A stretch of DNA of 14,627 bases, from NCBI GenBank assembly GCA_013694495.1, contig JACDCH010000611.1, positions 1 through 14,627 of the forward strand, written 5' to 3'. The position numbers were made by a program, and so were the translations under genes. Under the pieces are notes generated by a model that had not been told where the DNA came from, did no database searches, and saw only the letters and a list, made by a program, of their open reading frames with translations. Shown here piece after piece: positions 1 to 8,165 of this stretch (position 1 is the first letter of the stretch; every line of letters starts with the position of its first letter). This DNA is from Acidimicrobiia bacterium (GTDB lineage Bacteria > Actinomycetota > Acidimicrobiia > Acidimicrobiales > JACDCH01).

Positions 1-358
1 CGGCCACGGTGCCCAGCACCGACACGAGCAGCGGGCCCCTGCTCGAGCCGTCGGCGGCCAGCCGTATCACCTGGACGTAGGCGGCGTGCTTGCTGAACGG
101 GGCCCACCGGCCGTCGGCGGTGCGGAACGAGAGCTCCAGCGGGAGCGCCTCGGCGTCGGGATCGACGTCGGGCGCCGGGTTCGCCGCGGTCCACTCCCCC
201 GTGCGCTCCAGCTGGTCGACCTGGGCGAGCGCGGCGCCCTCGTCGGCCGAGAACAGGCCGTGATCGAGCAGCGGGACGAGGGCCAGCAGGACGATCGCGA
301 GCAGGCCGACGTGGACCGGCAACGGGAGGTTGGCGAACCGCCGCCCGACGCCATCCAT
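1..358 (-). CDS. Membrane protein, N-terminal part, GT-C glycosyltransferase-like (partial)
   Basis: Reading leftwards from the ATG at 358, the frame stays open for 119 codons to the window edge, so only the N-terminus is visible. A short basic head (residues 1-10) is followed by a hydrophobic helix at about residues 15-31, then the sequence FSADEG with D39-E40. An acidic pair just after the first membrane helix is typical of GT-C fold enzymes of the PMT/ArnT group, where it lies in the external loop that binds the lipid-linked sugar donor. A long polar loop (about 40-105) and a second hydrophobic stretch beginning near residue 108 fit this plan. The ATG at 354 in another frame gives only a shadow reading frame. 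The start at 358 is supported by a TACTGT box eight bases upstream and the lack of a Shine-Dalgarno. The family assignment is an inference from topology and the DE pair; any polytopic envelope protein remains possible. Confidence 0.55.
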   Translation of the reverse strand, partial: MDGVGRRFANLPLPVHVGLLAIVLLALVPLLDHGLFSADEGAALAQVDQLERTGEWTAANPAPDVDPDAEALPLELSFRTADGRWAPFSKHAAYVQVIRLAADGSSRGPLLVSVLGTVA

Positions 359-372
359 CGCCGGCGACAGTA
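359..372 (-). promoter_or_regulatory. Probable leaderless -10 box (TACTGT) of the membrane-protein gene
   Basis: On the minus strand TACTGT occupies 372-367, followed by eight bases and then the ATG at 358. There is no purine-rich Shine-Dalgarno in the gap. Actinobacterial -10 boxes follow TANNNT, and leaderless genes have this box about 6-8 bases before the start codon. No convincing -35 is visible. The call rests on the spacing and on the same layout recurring before other genes here. Confidence 0.45.
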
Positions 373-384
373 GGCGGTGCCCCG

Positions 385-601
385 GTTGCGTTGGCGGAGC
401 CTCAGGCCTTGCGGAGCAATGCCGGGGTCGCGCCGACGCTCCTTGCGACCGCCGGAGGCGCTGGGGTCTGGGGCGGAGCCCCAGGGATCGGCCGCAGGGC
501 GACGAAGTCGGCCGAGGACCGGGAACAGCCCCGAGCGCAGCGAGGGTCGATCGAACTCGAGCGAACGGAGTGAGGCGCAGCCGAACGAGTGAGCTCGAAA
601 C

Positions 602-620
<19 letters not shown>
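385..620. repeat. Cluster of short dispersed repeats between uvrB and the membrane-protein gene
   Basis: This spacer carries no credible gene. It holds the heptamer GCGGAGC at 394, 411, 473 and 614. A 16-base direct repeat with one mismatch lies at 385-400 and 605-620, the second copy inside the last codons of uvrB. Variants of a GAGCG..GAG unit occur at 533-544 and 559-574, and the string CGAACG(G)AGTGAG is repeated at 562-574 and 582-593 with a one-base indel. The short open frames here are low-complexity and arginine/serine-rich. The pattern resembles the mosaic intergenic repeats spread over many high-GC actinobacterial genomes; that it is dispersed genome-wide is inferred, since only this copy is visible. 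Confidence 0.6.
468..484. terminator. GC-rich hairpin, possible terminator downstream of uvrB
   Basis: CTGGGGC at 468-474 pairs perfectly with GCCCCAG at 478-484 across a GGA loop. It lies about 120 bases past the uvrB stop (602-604) and before the next gene on the same strand. There is no U-run on either side, so it is not a classical intrinsic terminator. It could act as a U-less terminator or a 3'-end stabiliser, or simply be a copy of a dispersed palindrome. Confidence 0.4.
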
Positions 621-2632
<2,012 letters not shown>

Positions 2633-2646
2633 GGCCGGCGATCCTA
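2633..2646 (-). promoter_or_regulatory. Probable leaderless -10 box (TAGGAT) of uvrB
   Basis: On the minus strand TAGGAT (2646-2641) is followed by eight bases (CGCCGGCC) and the GTG start of uvrB. The layout nearly copies that of the membrane-protein gene (TACTGT, CGCCGGCG, ATG). It directly adjoins the hairpin at 2647-2675, which therefore sits where a -35 would be. No LexA-type box is evident in the short upstream gap. Confidence 0.45.
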
Positions 2647-2675
2647 CAGGCGAACACCGGTTCGGTGCTCGCCTG
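2647..2675 (-). terminator. 13-bp hairpin after the SLH gene, pairing fully only as minus-strand RNA
   Basis: Two 13-base arms (2647-2659 and 2663-2675) flank a three-base loop. Read as minus-strand RNA all 13 pairs form, with one G-U wobble; read as plus-strand RNA the same position is an A-C mismatch. The hairpin begins 11 bases past the TAG of the SLH-protein gene, as a terminator would. No U-tract follows, so termination would be of the U-less kind or need Rho. Confidence 0.55.
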
Positions 2676-2686
2676 CAGGAGCTCGA

Positions 2687-4858
2687 CTAGTCGTTGACGG
2701 GGAAGTCGTCGTCTTGGGCCAGGCGCTGGACGAACCGGGTCAGGAACGACGCCATCTGATCCCGGCGGACGTCCTCACCCGGCGCATACGTCCCATTCAC
2801 CTTGCCCTCGGCGATGTTCGCCAGGGCCAGTGCGTTGATCGACGCCTCGTGGGTGTTCCCGTTGTCATCCGGGAACGCATCCGGTCCCGCCGGCAACGGT
2901 GCACCGGTGATGAACTGGTACGTCCGGAAGAGGAACGTCGCCATCTCCGCCCGGGTCACGGACTCCAACGGGCTGTACGTCCGCGGCGCCCGGCCCTGCA
3001 CGATCCCTGCCAACGCCAACTGGTTGATCTGCAGGTCGTGGATCGTCGCCGGATCGTCGAACGCGTCCGGCGGCGCCGGGTTCAACGTCACCCCCGACCT
3101 CGTGATCAACCGGGTCAGGTACGACGCCATCTGGGCTCGGGAGACGTCGCGCTCCGGGCCGTACTGCCGACCGCCGATCCCCTCGGGCTGGCCGATCGTG
3201 AACCCGAGGAACGTGATGCAGTCGACCGCGAACTCGTGCACGTTCGGCGTCGCCCCGCTGCCCGCGGGCGCGCCCTCACCGGGCACGTCCGTGAACCCAT
3301 CCTCCGGCGCGTTGAAACACGGGTCCGGGTCGGGGGTCGGCCCGAACGCGGGCCGGGACTCCACCGACCCGATGTCGATGCGACCCTCGTTGACGCGCGG
3401 GCCGCCCGTCTGATCCGTGTCCGGCGGGGGCGTGAACGTCGGGTCCCCCGCATTGATCGCCGGCGACCCCGGCTGCGGACGATGCGATGCCGTCGGACCC
3501 GCCTGCGCCAACGGCGCCAACCGCGGATCCTGCCCGAACAGCGCCTGCGTCGCCGCGTCCGGGTTGAAGTCGTCGTAGGACTCGTCGAACGAGGTGATCA
3601 GCGAGTAGACGCCGTCGACGCTGCCGTAGTACGCGGTGTAGTTGTTGTTGTCGTAGAAGTAGACGTCGACGTAGACGTCCCACGGCGCCGACCCGTAGGT
3701 CGCCGCGTTCTGCGGGGCCTGCTGTTGGGCGAAGATGCTCCCCGAGAAGATCGAGTTCTCCAAGTTGATGTCGGTGTCGGTGCCGGCGATGAGGACGCCG
3801 CCCGTACCGGTGAAGAACTGCGCCGCCTGGTCGCGTACGCTGATCTCGACGATGTTCCCCTCGATCGTCGAGTGGCGGATCTCGCTCTCGAATACGGTGT
3901 CGATGGCGTCGTAGCCCCTGCTGACGTCGTACAGGAAGAGGCCACCGGCGTCGGCCTCGGCCGTGTTCCCGGAGACGGTGCTGTTCTCCATGATGAGGTG
4001 GGTGTAGTACACGGACATCCCGCCGCCGGTGCCGTCGTTGTACTTGCCGAAGGACTCGGAGGCGGTGTTGCCCGTGATCGTGGACCGGTCGATCACGACG
4101 CCGCCCGTGTCGGGGATCGCGGCGGCACTGGCTCCGTTCGGCGAGAGGTAGCCGCCGACGAAGATCCCGCCGCCGTAGGACGCCTCGTTGCCGCTGATCG
4201 TCGAGTTGGTGACGCGCAGCTCGCCATCGCCGCCGACGAAGATCCCGCCGCCCCGGTTGGTGGCGTCGTTGTCGAGGATCGTGACGCCGTCCAGCACGAG
4301 GCTGGCGCTGTTCGCCCGGATGGCGCCGCCGTTGCCCTCGGGCCCGCCGTTGAAGTCGTTCCCGAAGGCGACGCCGCCGGTGAGCGTCATGCCGACGATC
4401 GTCACGTCGATCGAGTTGCTCTCGGTGTCAAAGATCCGGTTGGCGGGGCCGCCGGCGGCGCTGGCGGTGATGCCGGGCCCGACGATCGTGACATCGCCCG
4501 AGAGGTCGATGTCGGCGTTCCCCTCGCCGACGAGTGTGTTGCTCACATCGACCGTCGAGCCGCCGGGGGGCAGCGCGAACGTGATCGTGTCGGCGCCCGC
4601 CTGGTTGTTGGCGAAGGCCGCGGCCTCCCGCAGCGACGTGACGCCGTCGCACACCACCTCGTCGACCGCGGTGTTGACGACGAAGGAGCTCTGGTCGCCG
4701 CAGCCGAGGCCGGCACCCGCCGGCAGGGCCCCGCCGACCAGCGACGAGCCCAAGGCCAGGACGGCGCCAGAGCCCATCGTGACCCGCTTCGCGCTGCGCC
4801 CCCGCTTGCGCTCGAGCGCCCGTCGCCCCGCGCGGTTCAGCCCCACGTGCTCACCCAT
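2687..4858 (-). CDS. Secreted parallel beta-helix surface protein with three C-terminal SLH domains
   Basis: The 723-residue product is predicted to be exported and held on the cell wall. A basic head of about 27 residues precedes a signal-peptide core (about 28-50: GSGAVLALGSSLVGGALPAG). Next is a CSLREA-like segment (VTSLREAAAFANN, near residue 75) that often opens right-handed beta-helix proteins. Residues 80-340 are Gly/Asn-rich helix coils with repeats such as GGGIFVGG and NSTISGNEA. A Pro/Asp-rich linker follows. Three SLH repeats end the protein, starting near 517, 597 and 659, each closing with a form of RxQMASxLTR; SLH repeats bind wall polysaccharide. Residues 399-425 are unusually rich in Tyr, Asp and Asn. 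The ATG has a GGAG eight bases upstream (4870-4867) and a -10 candidate further up. Ligand or enzymatic activity cannot be told; no catalytic motif is recognised. Confidence 0.88.
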   Translation of the reverse strand: MGEHVGLNRAGRRALERKRGRSAKRVTMGSGAVLALGSSLVGGALPAGAGLGCGDQSSFVVNTAVDEVVCDGVTSLREAAAFANNQAGADTITFALPPGGSTVDVSNTLVGEGNADIDLSGDVTIVGPGITASAAGGPANRIFDTESNSIDVTIVGMTLTGGVAFGNDFNGGPEGNGGAIRANSASLVLDGVTILDNDATNRGGGIFVGGDGELRVTNSTISGNEASYGGGIFVGGYLSPNGASAAAIPDTGGVVIDRSTITGNTASESFGKYNDGTGGGMSVYYTHLIMENSTVSGNTAEADAGGLFLYDVSRGYDAIDTVFESEIRHSTIEGNIVEISVRDQAAQFFTGTGGVLIAGTDTDINLENSIFSGSIFAQQQAPQNAATYGSAPWDVYVDVYFYDNNNYTAYYGSVDGVYSLITSFDESYDDFNPDAATQALFGQDPRLAPLAQAGPTASHRPQPGSPAINAGDPTFTPPPDTDQTGGPRVNEGRIDIGSVESRPAFGPTPDPDPCFNAPEDGFTDVPGEGAPAGSGATPNVHEFAVDCITFLGFTIGQPEGIGGRQYGPERDVSRAQMASYLTRLITRSGVTLNPAPPDAFDDPATIHDLQINQLALAGIVQGRAPRTYSPLESVTRAEMATFLFRTYQFITGAPLPAGPDAFPDDNGNTHEASINALALANIAEGKVNGTYAPGEDVRRDQMASFLTRFVQRLAQDDDFPVND
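4151..4252. repeat. Exact 24-bp direct repeat inside the SLH gene
   Basis: The same 24 bases occur at 4151-4174 and 4229-4252, offset by 78 bases (26 codons). Read on the minus strand each copy encodes GGGIFVGG, one turn of the beta-helix. Exact nucleotide identity, not just protein similarity, suggests recent internal duplication or gene conversion and a site where replication slippage could add or remove coils. Confidence 0.8.
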
Positions 4859-4906
4859 TCGCCGTTCTCCATTCGTCCCACGCCATCCCGGCGCTCGAAG
4901 TGCGCA

Positions 4907-4912
4907 AACGTA
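4907..4912 (-). promoter_or_regulatory. Candidate -10 box (TACGTT) for the SLH gene
   Basis: Minus-strand TACGTT at 4912-4907 fits TANNNT. It would start transcription near 4900, giving a leader of about 42 bases with the GGAG at 4870-4867 before the ATG. It lies only five bases from the plus-strand -10 candidate at 4918-4923, so the two promoters would compete for polymerase. Confidence 0.35.
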
Positions 4913-4917
4913 GTCCC

Positions 4918-4929
4918 TACGATGCGGCC
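4918..4929 (+). promoter_or_regulatory. Candidate leaderless -10 box (TACGAT) of the sulfotransferase fusion
   Basis: TACGAT at 4918-4923 is followed by GCGGCC and GTG at 4930. No Shine-Dalgarno is present before either possible GTG start (4900 or 4930). The box-to-codon distance of six bases suits leaderless initiation and is the reason for preferring 4930. Confidence 0.4.
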
Positions 4930-6921
4930 GTGGAACGGATCGGTGGCCGGGTGCCGGATCGGGGCCACGAGGACCGGACCAGAGGCCAGCGCCCTGGAGC
5001 CCGGGCGGCCGGCCCGCGGCTCGACCGGCCGGTCTTCATCGTCGCGCCGCCGCGCTCCGGCGCCTCGGCGATGGTGGCAGCGCTCGCCGGCTCGGCCGAT
5101 GCGTGGACGCTCCCGCGAGCTTCGAGCGGCCACATCGAGTCCGTCGTCGGACTGGGCCCTGCCGCGCATGGCTGGGAGTCGAACCAGCTCACCCGCGCCG
5201 ACGCCTACTCCGATGTCGTCCAAGCCCTGAGCACGCGCCTCGCGGCCGCCGCGGTCGATCGCAACGGGCGGAGCGCGGCACCCGAACAGCGGGTGCGACT
5301 CCTCCACTGGTCGCCCAAGAACGCCCTCCGCGTGCCGTTCCTGGCCAAGGCGTTCCCCGCCGCCCGGTTCGTCTACGTGTACCGCGACCCGGCCGAGGCC
5401 CTGGAGCGAATCGTCGACGGCTGGCGGTCGGGTCGGTACGTCACCTACCCCGAGCTGCCCGGCTGGGACGGCCCGCCCTGGTCCTTCCTGCTCACGCCCG
5501 GCTGGCGCGAGCTCCCCCACGACGACCTTGCCGCCGTCGCCGCCGACCAGTGGCGACGCAGCGTCGACCAACTCCTCGACGATCTCGCCGCGATTCCGGG
5601 CGACCGCTGGTGCGTCGCCTCCCACGACCGCGTGGTCGACCCCGCCAGCGCTGCGGCGGAGGTCCAACGCGTGTGCAGCTTCTGCGAGCTCGACGCCGAC
5701 TTCCCCTTCGAAGCGGTCGGTCGGACCTCGACGGTCGAGCCCGCGGAGCCGGTCGACCCGGCCGACATCGCTCGGGTGCTTCCGGTGGTCGCAGCCGCGG
5801 CCGACCGGGCTCGCGACATGTTCGCCCGCCCGCCGACGATCCCCTCCAGCTCGAGCGCGCCGCCGAAGCAGCCCGAGCACGCCTTCAGCAGCCTCTCGAC
5901 GACCAACCTCGCACCGCTGCTCCGGCGGTTGGGCGTCACGCCGATCCTGACCACCTACCAGAGCGGGCGGCTGATCGCGGTGCGGGCCGAAGGGAACTCG
6001 GTCAACACCCACTTCCGGATGTTCCCGAGCCCGATGGGCGTCGCCATCCGCCGAGGCCGCCTCGCCCTCGGGACGAAGCGGTCGGTGTGGGAGTTCCGCA
6101 ACGTCCCCGCGGTGGCGGCCAAGATCCCCCCGGCCGGATCGCACGACGCCTGCTTCCTCCCCGCCCAGTGCCATGTCACCGGCGACATCGCCATCCACGA
6201 GATGGCGTACATCGGCGAGGAGCTGTGGGTCGTGAACACCCGGTTCTCGTGCCTGGCCACCCTCGACCGCGATCACTCGTTCCGGCCACGATGGCGGCCG
6301 CCGTTCGTGTCCGGCCTGGCCCCGCAGGATCGGTGCCACCTCAACGGGATGGCCGTCGTCGACGACGAGGTCCGCTTCGTGACCGCCCTCGGCGTGAGCG
6401 ACGAGGCCGGCGGGTGGCGCGAGAACAAGGCCCACGGCGGTGTCATCGTCGACGTGCGGTCGGGAGAGATCGTCACCCACGGGCTGTCGATGCCCCATTC
6501 GCCCCGGTGGCACGACGGGCGCCTGTGGGTGCTCGAGTCCGGCGAAGGGCGGCTCTGCACGGTCGACGCGGTCAACGGCGGCCGCGAGACCGTGGCCGAG
6601 GTGCCCGGGTTCGCGCGTGGGCTCGCCTTCGCCGGGCACCTGGCCTTCATCGGGTTGTCCCAGGTGCGCGAGCGGCTCTTCGGCGGGATCCCGATCTCGG
6701 TCCGGCTCGACGAGTCGGAGCGGGCCTGCGGGCTGTGGGTGGTCGACACCCGCTCCGGGGCCACCGTCGCCTTCCTGCGCTTCGAGGGCGCTGTGCAGGA
6801 GGTGTTCGACGTCCAGCTGCTGCACGGCATCCGGTTCCCCGAGCTCGTCGAACCGGAAGCCGACCTCACCGGCTCGTCGTACGTCCTGCCCGACGAGGCC
6901 CTCGCCGACGTGCAGCACTGA
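4930..6921 (+). CDS. Sulfotransferase fused to a TIGR03032/DUF4915 domain
   Basis: The 663-residue product has two parts. Residues about 34-260 resemble PAPS-dependent sulfotransferases, which move a sulfate group onto sugars, lipids or proteins. The 5'-phosphosulfate loop is FIVAPPRSGASAM (P41-R42-S43-G44; relatives usually have SGTT), and the 3'-phosphate site is FVYVYRDPAEAL (R152-D153-P154). A linker rich in Pro and Ser follows. Residues about 318-650 match the TIGR03032 family, an uncharacterised domain, with DRCHLNGMAVV, AGGWRENKA, LSMPHSPRW, RGLAFAG and VQEVFDVQLL in the expected order; its repeated strand pattern suggests a beta-propeller, but that is inference. No signal peptide or membrane helix is seen, so it is probably cytosolic. 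A GTG at 4900 would add ten residues. Its divergent neighbour encodes an SLH surface protein, hinting at surface-glycan or protein sulfation. Substrate unknown. Confidence 0.85.
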   Translation: MERIGGRVPDRGHEDRTRGQRPGARAAGPRLDRPVFIVAPPRSGASAMVAALAGSADAWTLPRASSGHIESVVGLGPAAHGWESNQLTRADAYSDVVQALSTRLAAAAVDRNGRSAAPEQRVRLLHWSPKNALRVPFLAKAFPAARFVYVYRDPAEALERIVDGWRSGRYVTYPELPGWDGPPWSFLLTPGWRELPHDDLAAVAADQWRRSVDQLLDDLAAIPGDRWCVASHDRVVDPASAAAEVQRVCSFCELDADFPFEAVGRTSTVEPAEPVDPADIARVLPVVAAAADRARDMFARPPTIPSSSSAPPKQPEHAFSSLSTTNLAPLLRRLGVTPILTTYQSGRLIAVRAEGNSVNTHFRMFPSPMGVAIRRGRLALGTKRSVWEFRNVPAVAAKIPPAGSHDACFLPAQCHVTGDIAIHEMAYIGEELWVVNTRFSCLATLDRDHSFRPRWRPPFVSGLAPQDRCHLNGMAVVDDEVRFVTALGVSDEAGGWRENKAHGGVIVDVRSGEIVTHGLSMPHSPRWHDGRLWVLESGEGRLCTVDAVNGGRETVAEVPGFARGLAFAGHLAFIGLSQVRERLFGGIPISVRLDESERACGLWVVDTRSGATVAFLRFEGAVQEVFDVQLLHGIRFPELVEPEADLTGSSYVLPDEALADVQH

Positions 6922-6924
6922 GGT

Positions 6925-7480
6925 TCAGCGCGAGGTCTTGCCGATGGAGGGCACCCACGCCACCGACGCAGCTCCTGCCGGCGGTCGTCGAGGAAGTCGC
7001 ACCGCGCCCTCAACACCGTCGGGTAGCTGAGCAGGATCGCGGGCTGGAACGAGACGAGCCGCAGGTCTTCGGCTCACGACGACCCGTTCACCGGTGGAGC
7101 CCGACGAACCGGTCTCGTGCACCGGCTCGTGTTGCACCGGCAGATCAGCGACGAACAGGTCAGGACCCAGGGCCTGGACGTCGCGACGGCGCAGGACCGG
7201 CGCGGCCTGCAGTCCCCCGGGCCGCGCGACATCCGCGGGAGCGACGCCGGCGACGCCCAGCCCCTCGCGCAACCGGACGATCGCGGCGCCAACCACTCGA
7301 CGAGGAGCGCCACTGGCCCCGCTGCCGCTCCTCGATGACCTCGGTCGGCAGCCGCTGCGTGCGCTCGAGCCGGTGGAGCAGCGCAACCACCGACGCGGAC
7401 GGCCCGGTGTGGACGGGGGGCCACCCGACCGCCGCCACATCGCTGCGGGCGAGCAGCAGCTTCGGGTTCGGCGCCGGCAC
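6925..7480 (-). pseudogene. Decayed PaaK/CapK-like AMP-forming ligase (frameshifted, internally deleted)
   Basis: No single frame makes sense, but pieces in all three minus-strand frames line up in order with the phenylacetate-CoA ligase/coenzyme F390 synthetase family. Frame A, 7480-7310, contains VVALLHRLERTQRLPTEVIE, like the family's opening helix. Frame B, 7296-7075, contains VLRRRDVQALGPDLF and the adenylate-binding loop TGSSGSTGE (7113-7087). Frame C, 7073-6960, contains FQPAILLSYPTVL, like the later P..l..YPS segment. The short tail VPSIGKTSR before a TGA at 6925-6927 may be the original C-terminus. Intact relatives have roughly 400 or more residues; the stretch between the loop and the YPT segment and most of the C-terminal half are missing. 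It starts nine bases after the coaE stop, so it may have been co-transcribed. Intact homologues activate carboxylic acids with ATP. Identification is by motif recognition, without an alignment. Confidence 0.65.
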
Positions 7481-7488
7481 GGCCGGGA

Positions 7489-8118
7489 CTACTTCGGGTG
7501 CTCGGCGGCGTCGACGCCGGCCTCGGCCCGCCGTTGCTCGAGCCACGACCAGAGGTCGTCCACCTGGGCCCGGAGCTCGTCGATCGTGCCGTTGTTGTCG
7601 ACGACCACGTCGGCGACGGCCCGCCTCGCCTCCCGGCTCGCCTGGTTCGCGATGCGCGCCCTCGCGTCGTCCTCCGTGAAGCCACGGTGCTCGATGAGCC
7701 GGGCGACGGCCACCTCCGGATCGACGTCGACCACGATCACCGCGCCGTACCCCTGCTTGCCGCTCTCGACGAGCAGCGGGACGTCGTAGATCACGATGGC
7801 GTCCGTCCCGCTGTGCTCGGCGAGCACCGCCATCATCCGGACTGCGACGGCGGGGTGGACGATGGCCTCGAGGTCCTTGCGGGCGGCCTCGTCGGCGAAG
7901 ACGACGGCGGCCACGGCCGGGCGGTCGAGCGTGCCGTCGGACTGCAGGATGCCGGGACCGAACCGCTCGACCATGGCGTCGAGCACCGGCTCGCCCGGCT
8001 GCTGCAGCGACCGGGTGATGGCGTCGGCGTCGACGATCACCGCGCCGCGCTCGGCCAGCGCCGCCGACACGGTCGACTTCCCCGATCCGATCCCGCCGGT
8101 CAGCCCCACGAGCAGCAC
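7489..8118 (-). CDS. coaE: Dephospho-CoA kinase
   Basis: CoaE phosphorylates the 3'-hydroxyl of dephospho-CoA with ATP, the last step of coenzyme A synthesis, in the cytosol. The P-loop GLTGGIGSGKST sits at the very N-terminus, followed by the substrate-binding VDADAITRSLQ. EAIVHPAV, IVIYDVPLLVESG and VVVDVDPEVAVARL follow, with the lid region after that and VVVDNNGTIDEL near the end, as in the family. The open frame extends upstream to 8268, but those 50 residues are Arg/Pro-rich and overlap the divergent gene. GTG at 8118 gives 209 residues, the normal size, and has a TACCGT box seven bases upstream; GTG at 8109 is a slightly shorter alternative. In Actinobacteria coaE normally lies close to uvrB; here about 4.9 kb separate them. 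Confidence 0.95.
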   Translation of the reverse strand: MLLVGLTGGIGSGKSTVSAALAERGAVIVDADAITRSLQQPGEPVLDAMVERFGPGILQSDGTLDRPAVAAVVFADEAARKDLEAIVHPAVAVRMMAVLAEHSGTDAIVIYDVPLLVESGKQGYGAVIVVDVDPEVAVARLIEHRGFTEDDARARIANQASREARRAVADVVVDNNGTIDELRAQVDDLWSWLEQRRAEAGVDAAEHPK

Positions 8119-8125
8119 GACCCGG

Positions 8126-8131
8126 ACGGTA
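8126..8131 (-). promoter_or_regulatory. Candidate leaderless -10 box (TACCGT) of coaE
   Basis: Minus-strand TACCGT at 8131-8126 lies seven bases before the GTG at 8118, with no Shine-Dalgarno. The box is embedded in a small palindrome, ACGGT-A-ACCGT (8126-8136), which overlaps the expected -35 position of the divergent gene. Confidence 0.45.
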
Positions 8132-8152
8132 ACCGTGCGGAGCGGTGGCCCG

Positions 8153-8158
8153 TACCAT
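8153..8158 (+). promoter_or_regulatory. Candidate leaderless -10 box (TACCAT) of the 8166 gene
   Basis: TACCAT at 8153-8158 is followed by seven bases and GTG at 8166. No Shine-Dalgarno is seen before 8166 or the alternative GTG at 8145. It mirrors the coaE promoter on the other strand, the two predicted start points being about 48 bp apart. The same hexamer precedes cpaB. Confidence 0.45.
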
Positions 8159-8165
8159 CCGCCCG

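Noticed and set aside
4837..6918. A 693-codon open frame on the minus strand
   Set aside because: It is antisense to the sulfotransferase fusion, which has recognisable domains. The minus product is low-complexity and matches nothing.
6925..7440. The 171-codon minus-strand open frame as an intact gene
   Set aside because: Only its middle part resembles a ligase; the parts on either side continue in other frames, so it is one fragment of a pseudogene.
5103..7679. An 858-codon plus-strand open frame
   Set aside because: It is an Arg/Pro-rich shadow of the sulfotransferase gene running on through the pseudogene and coaE antisense.
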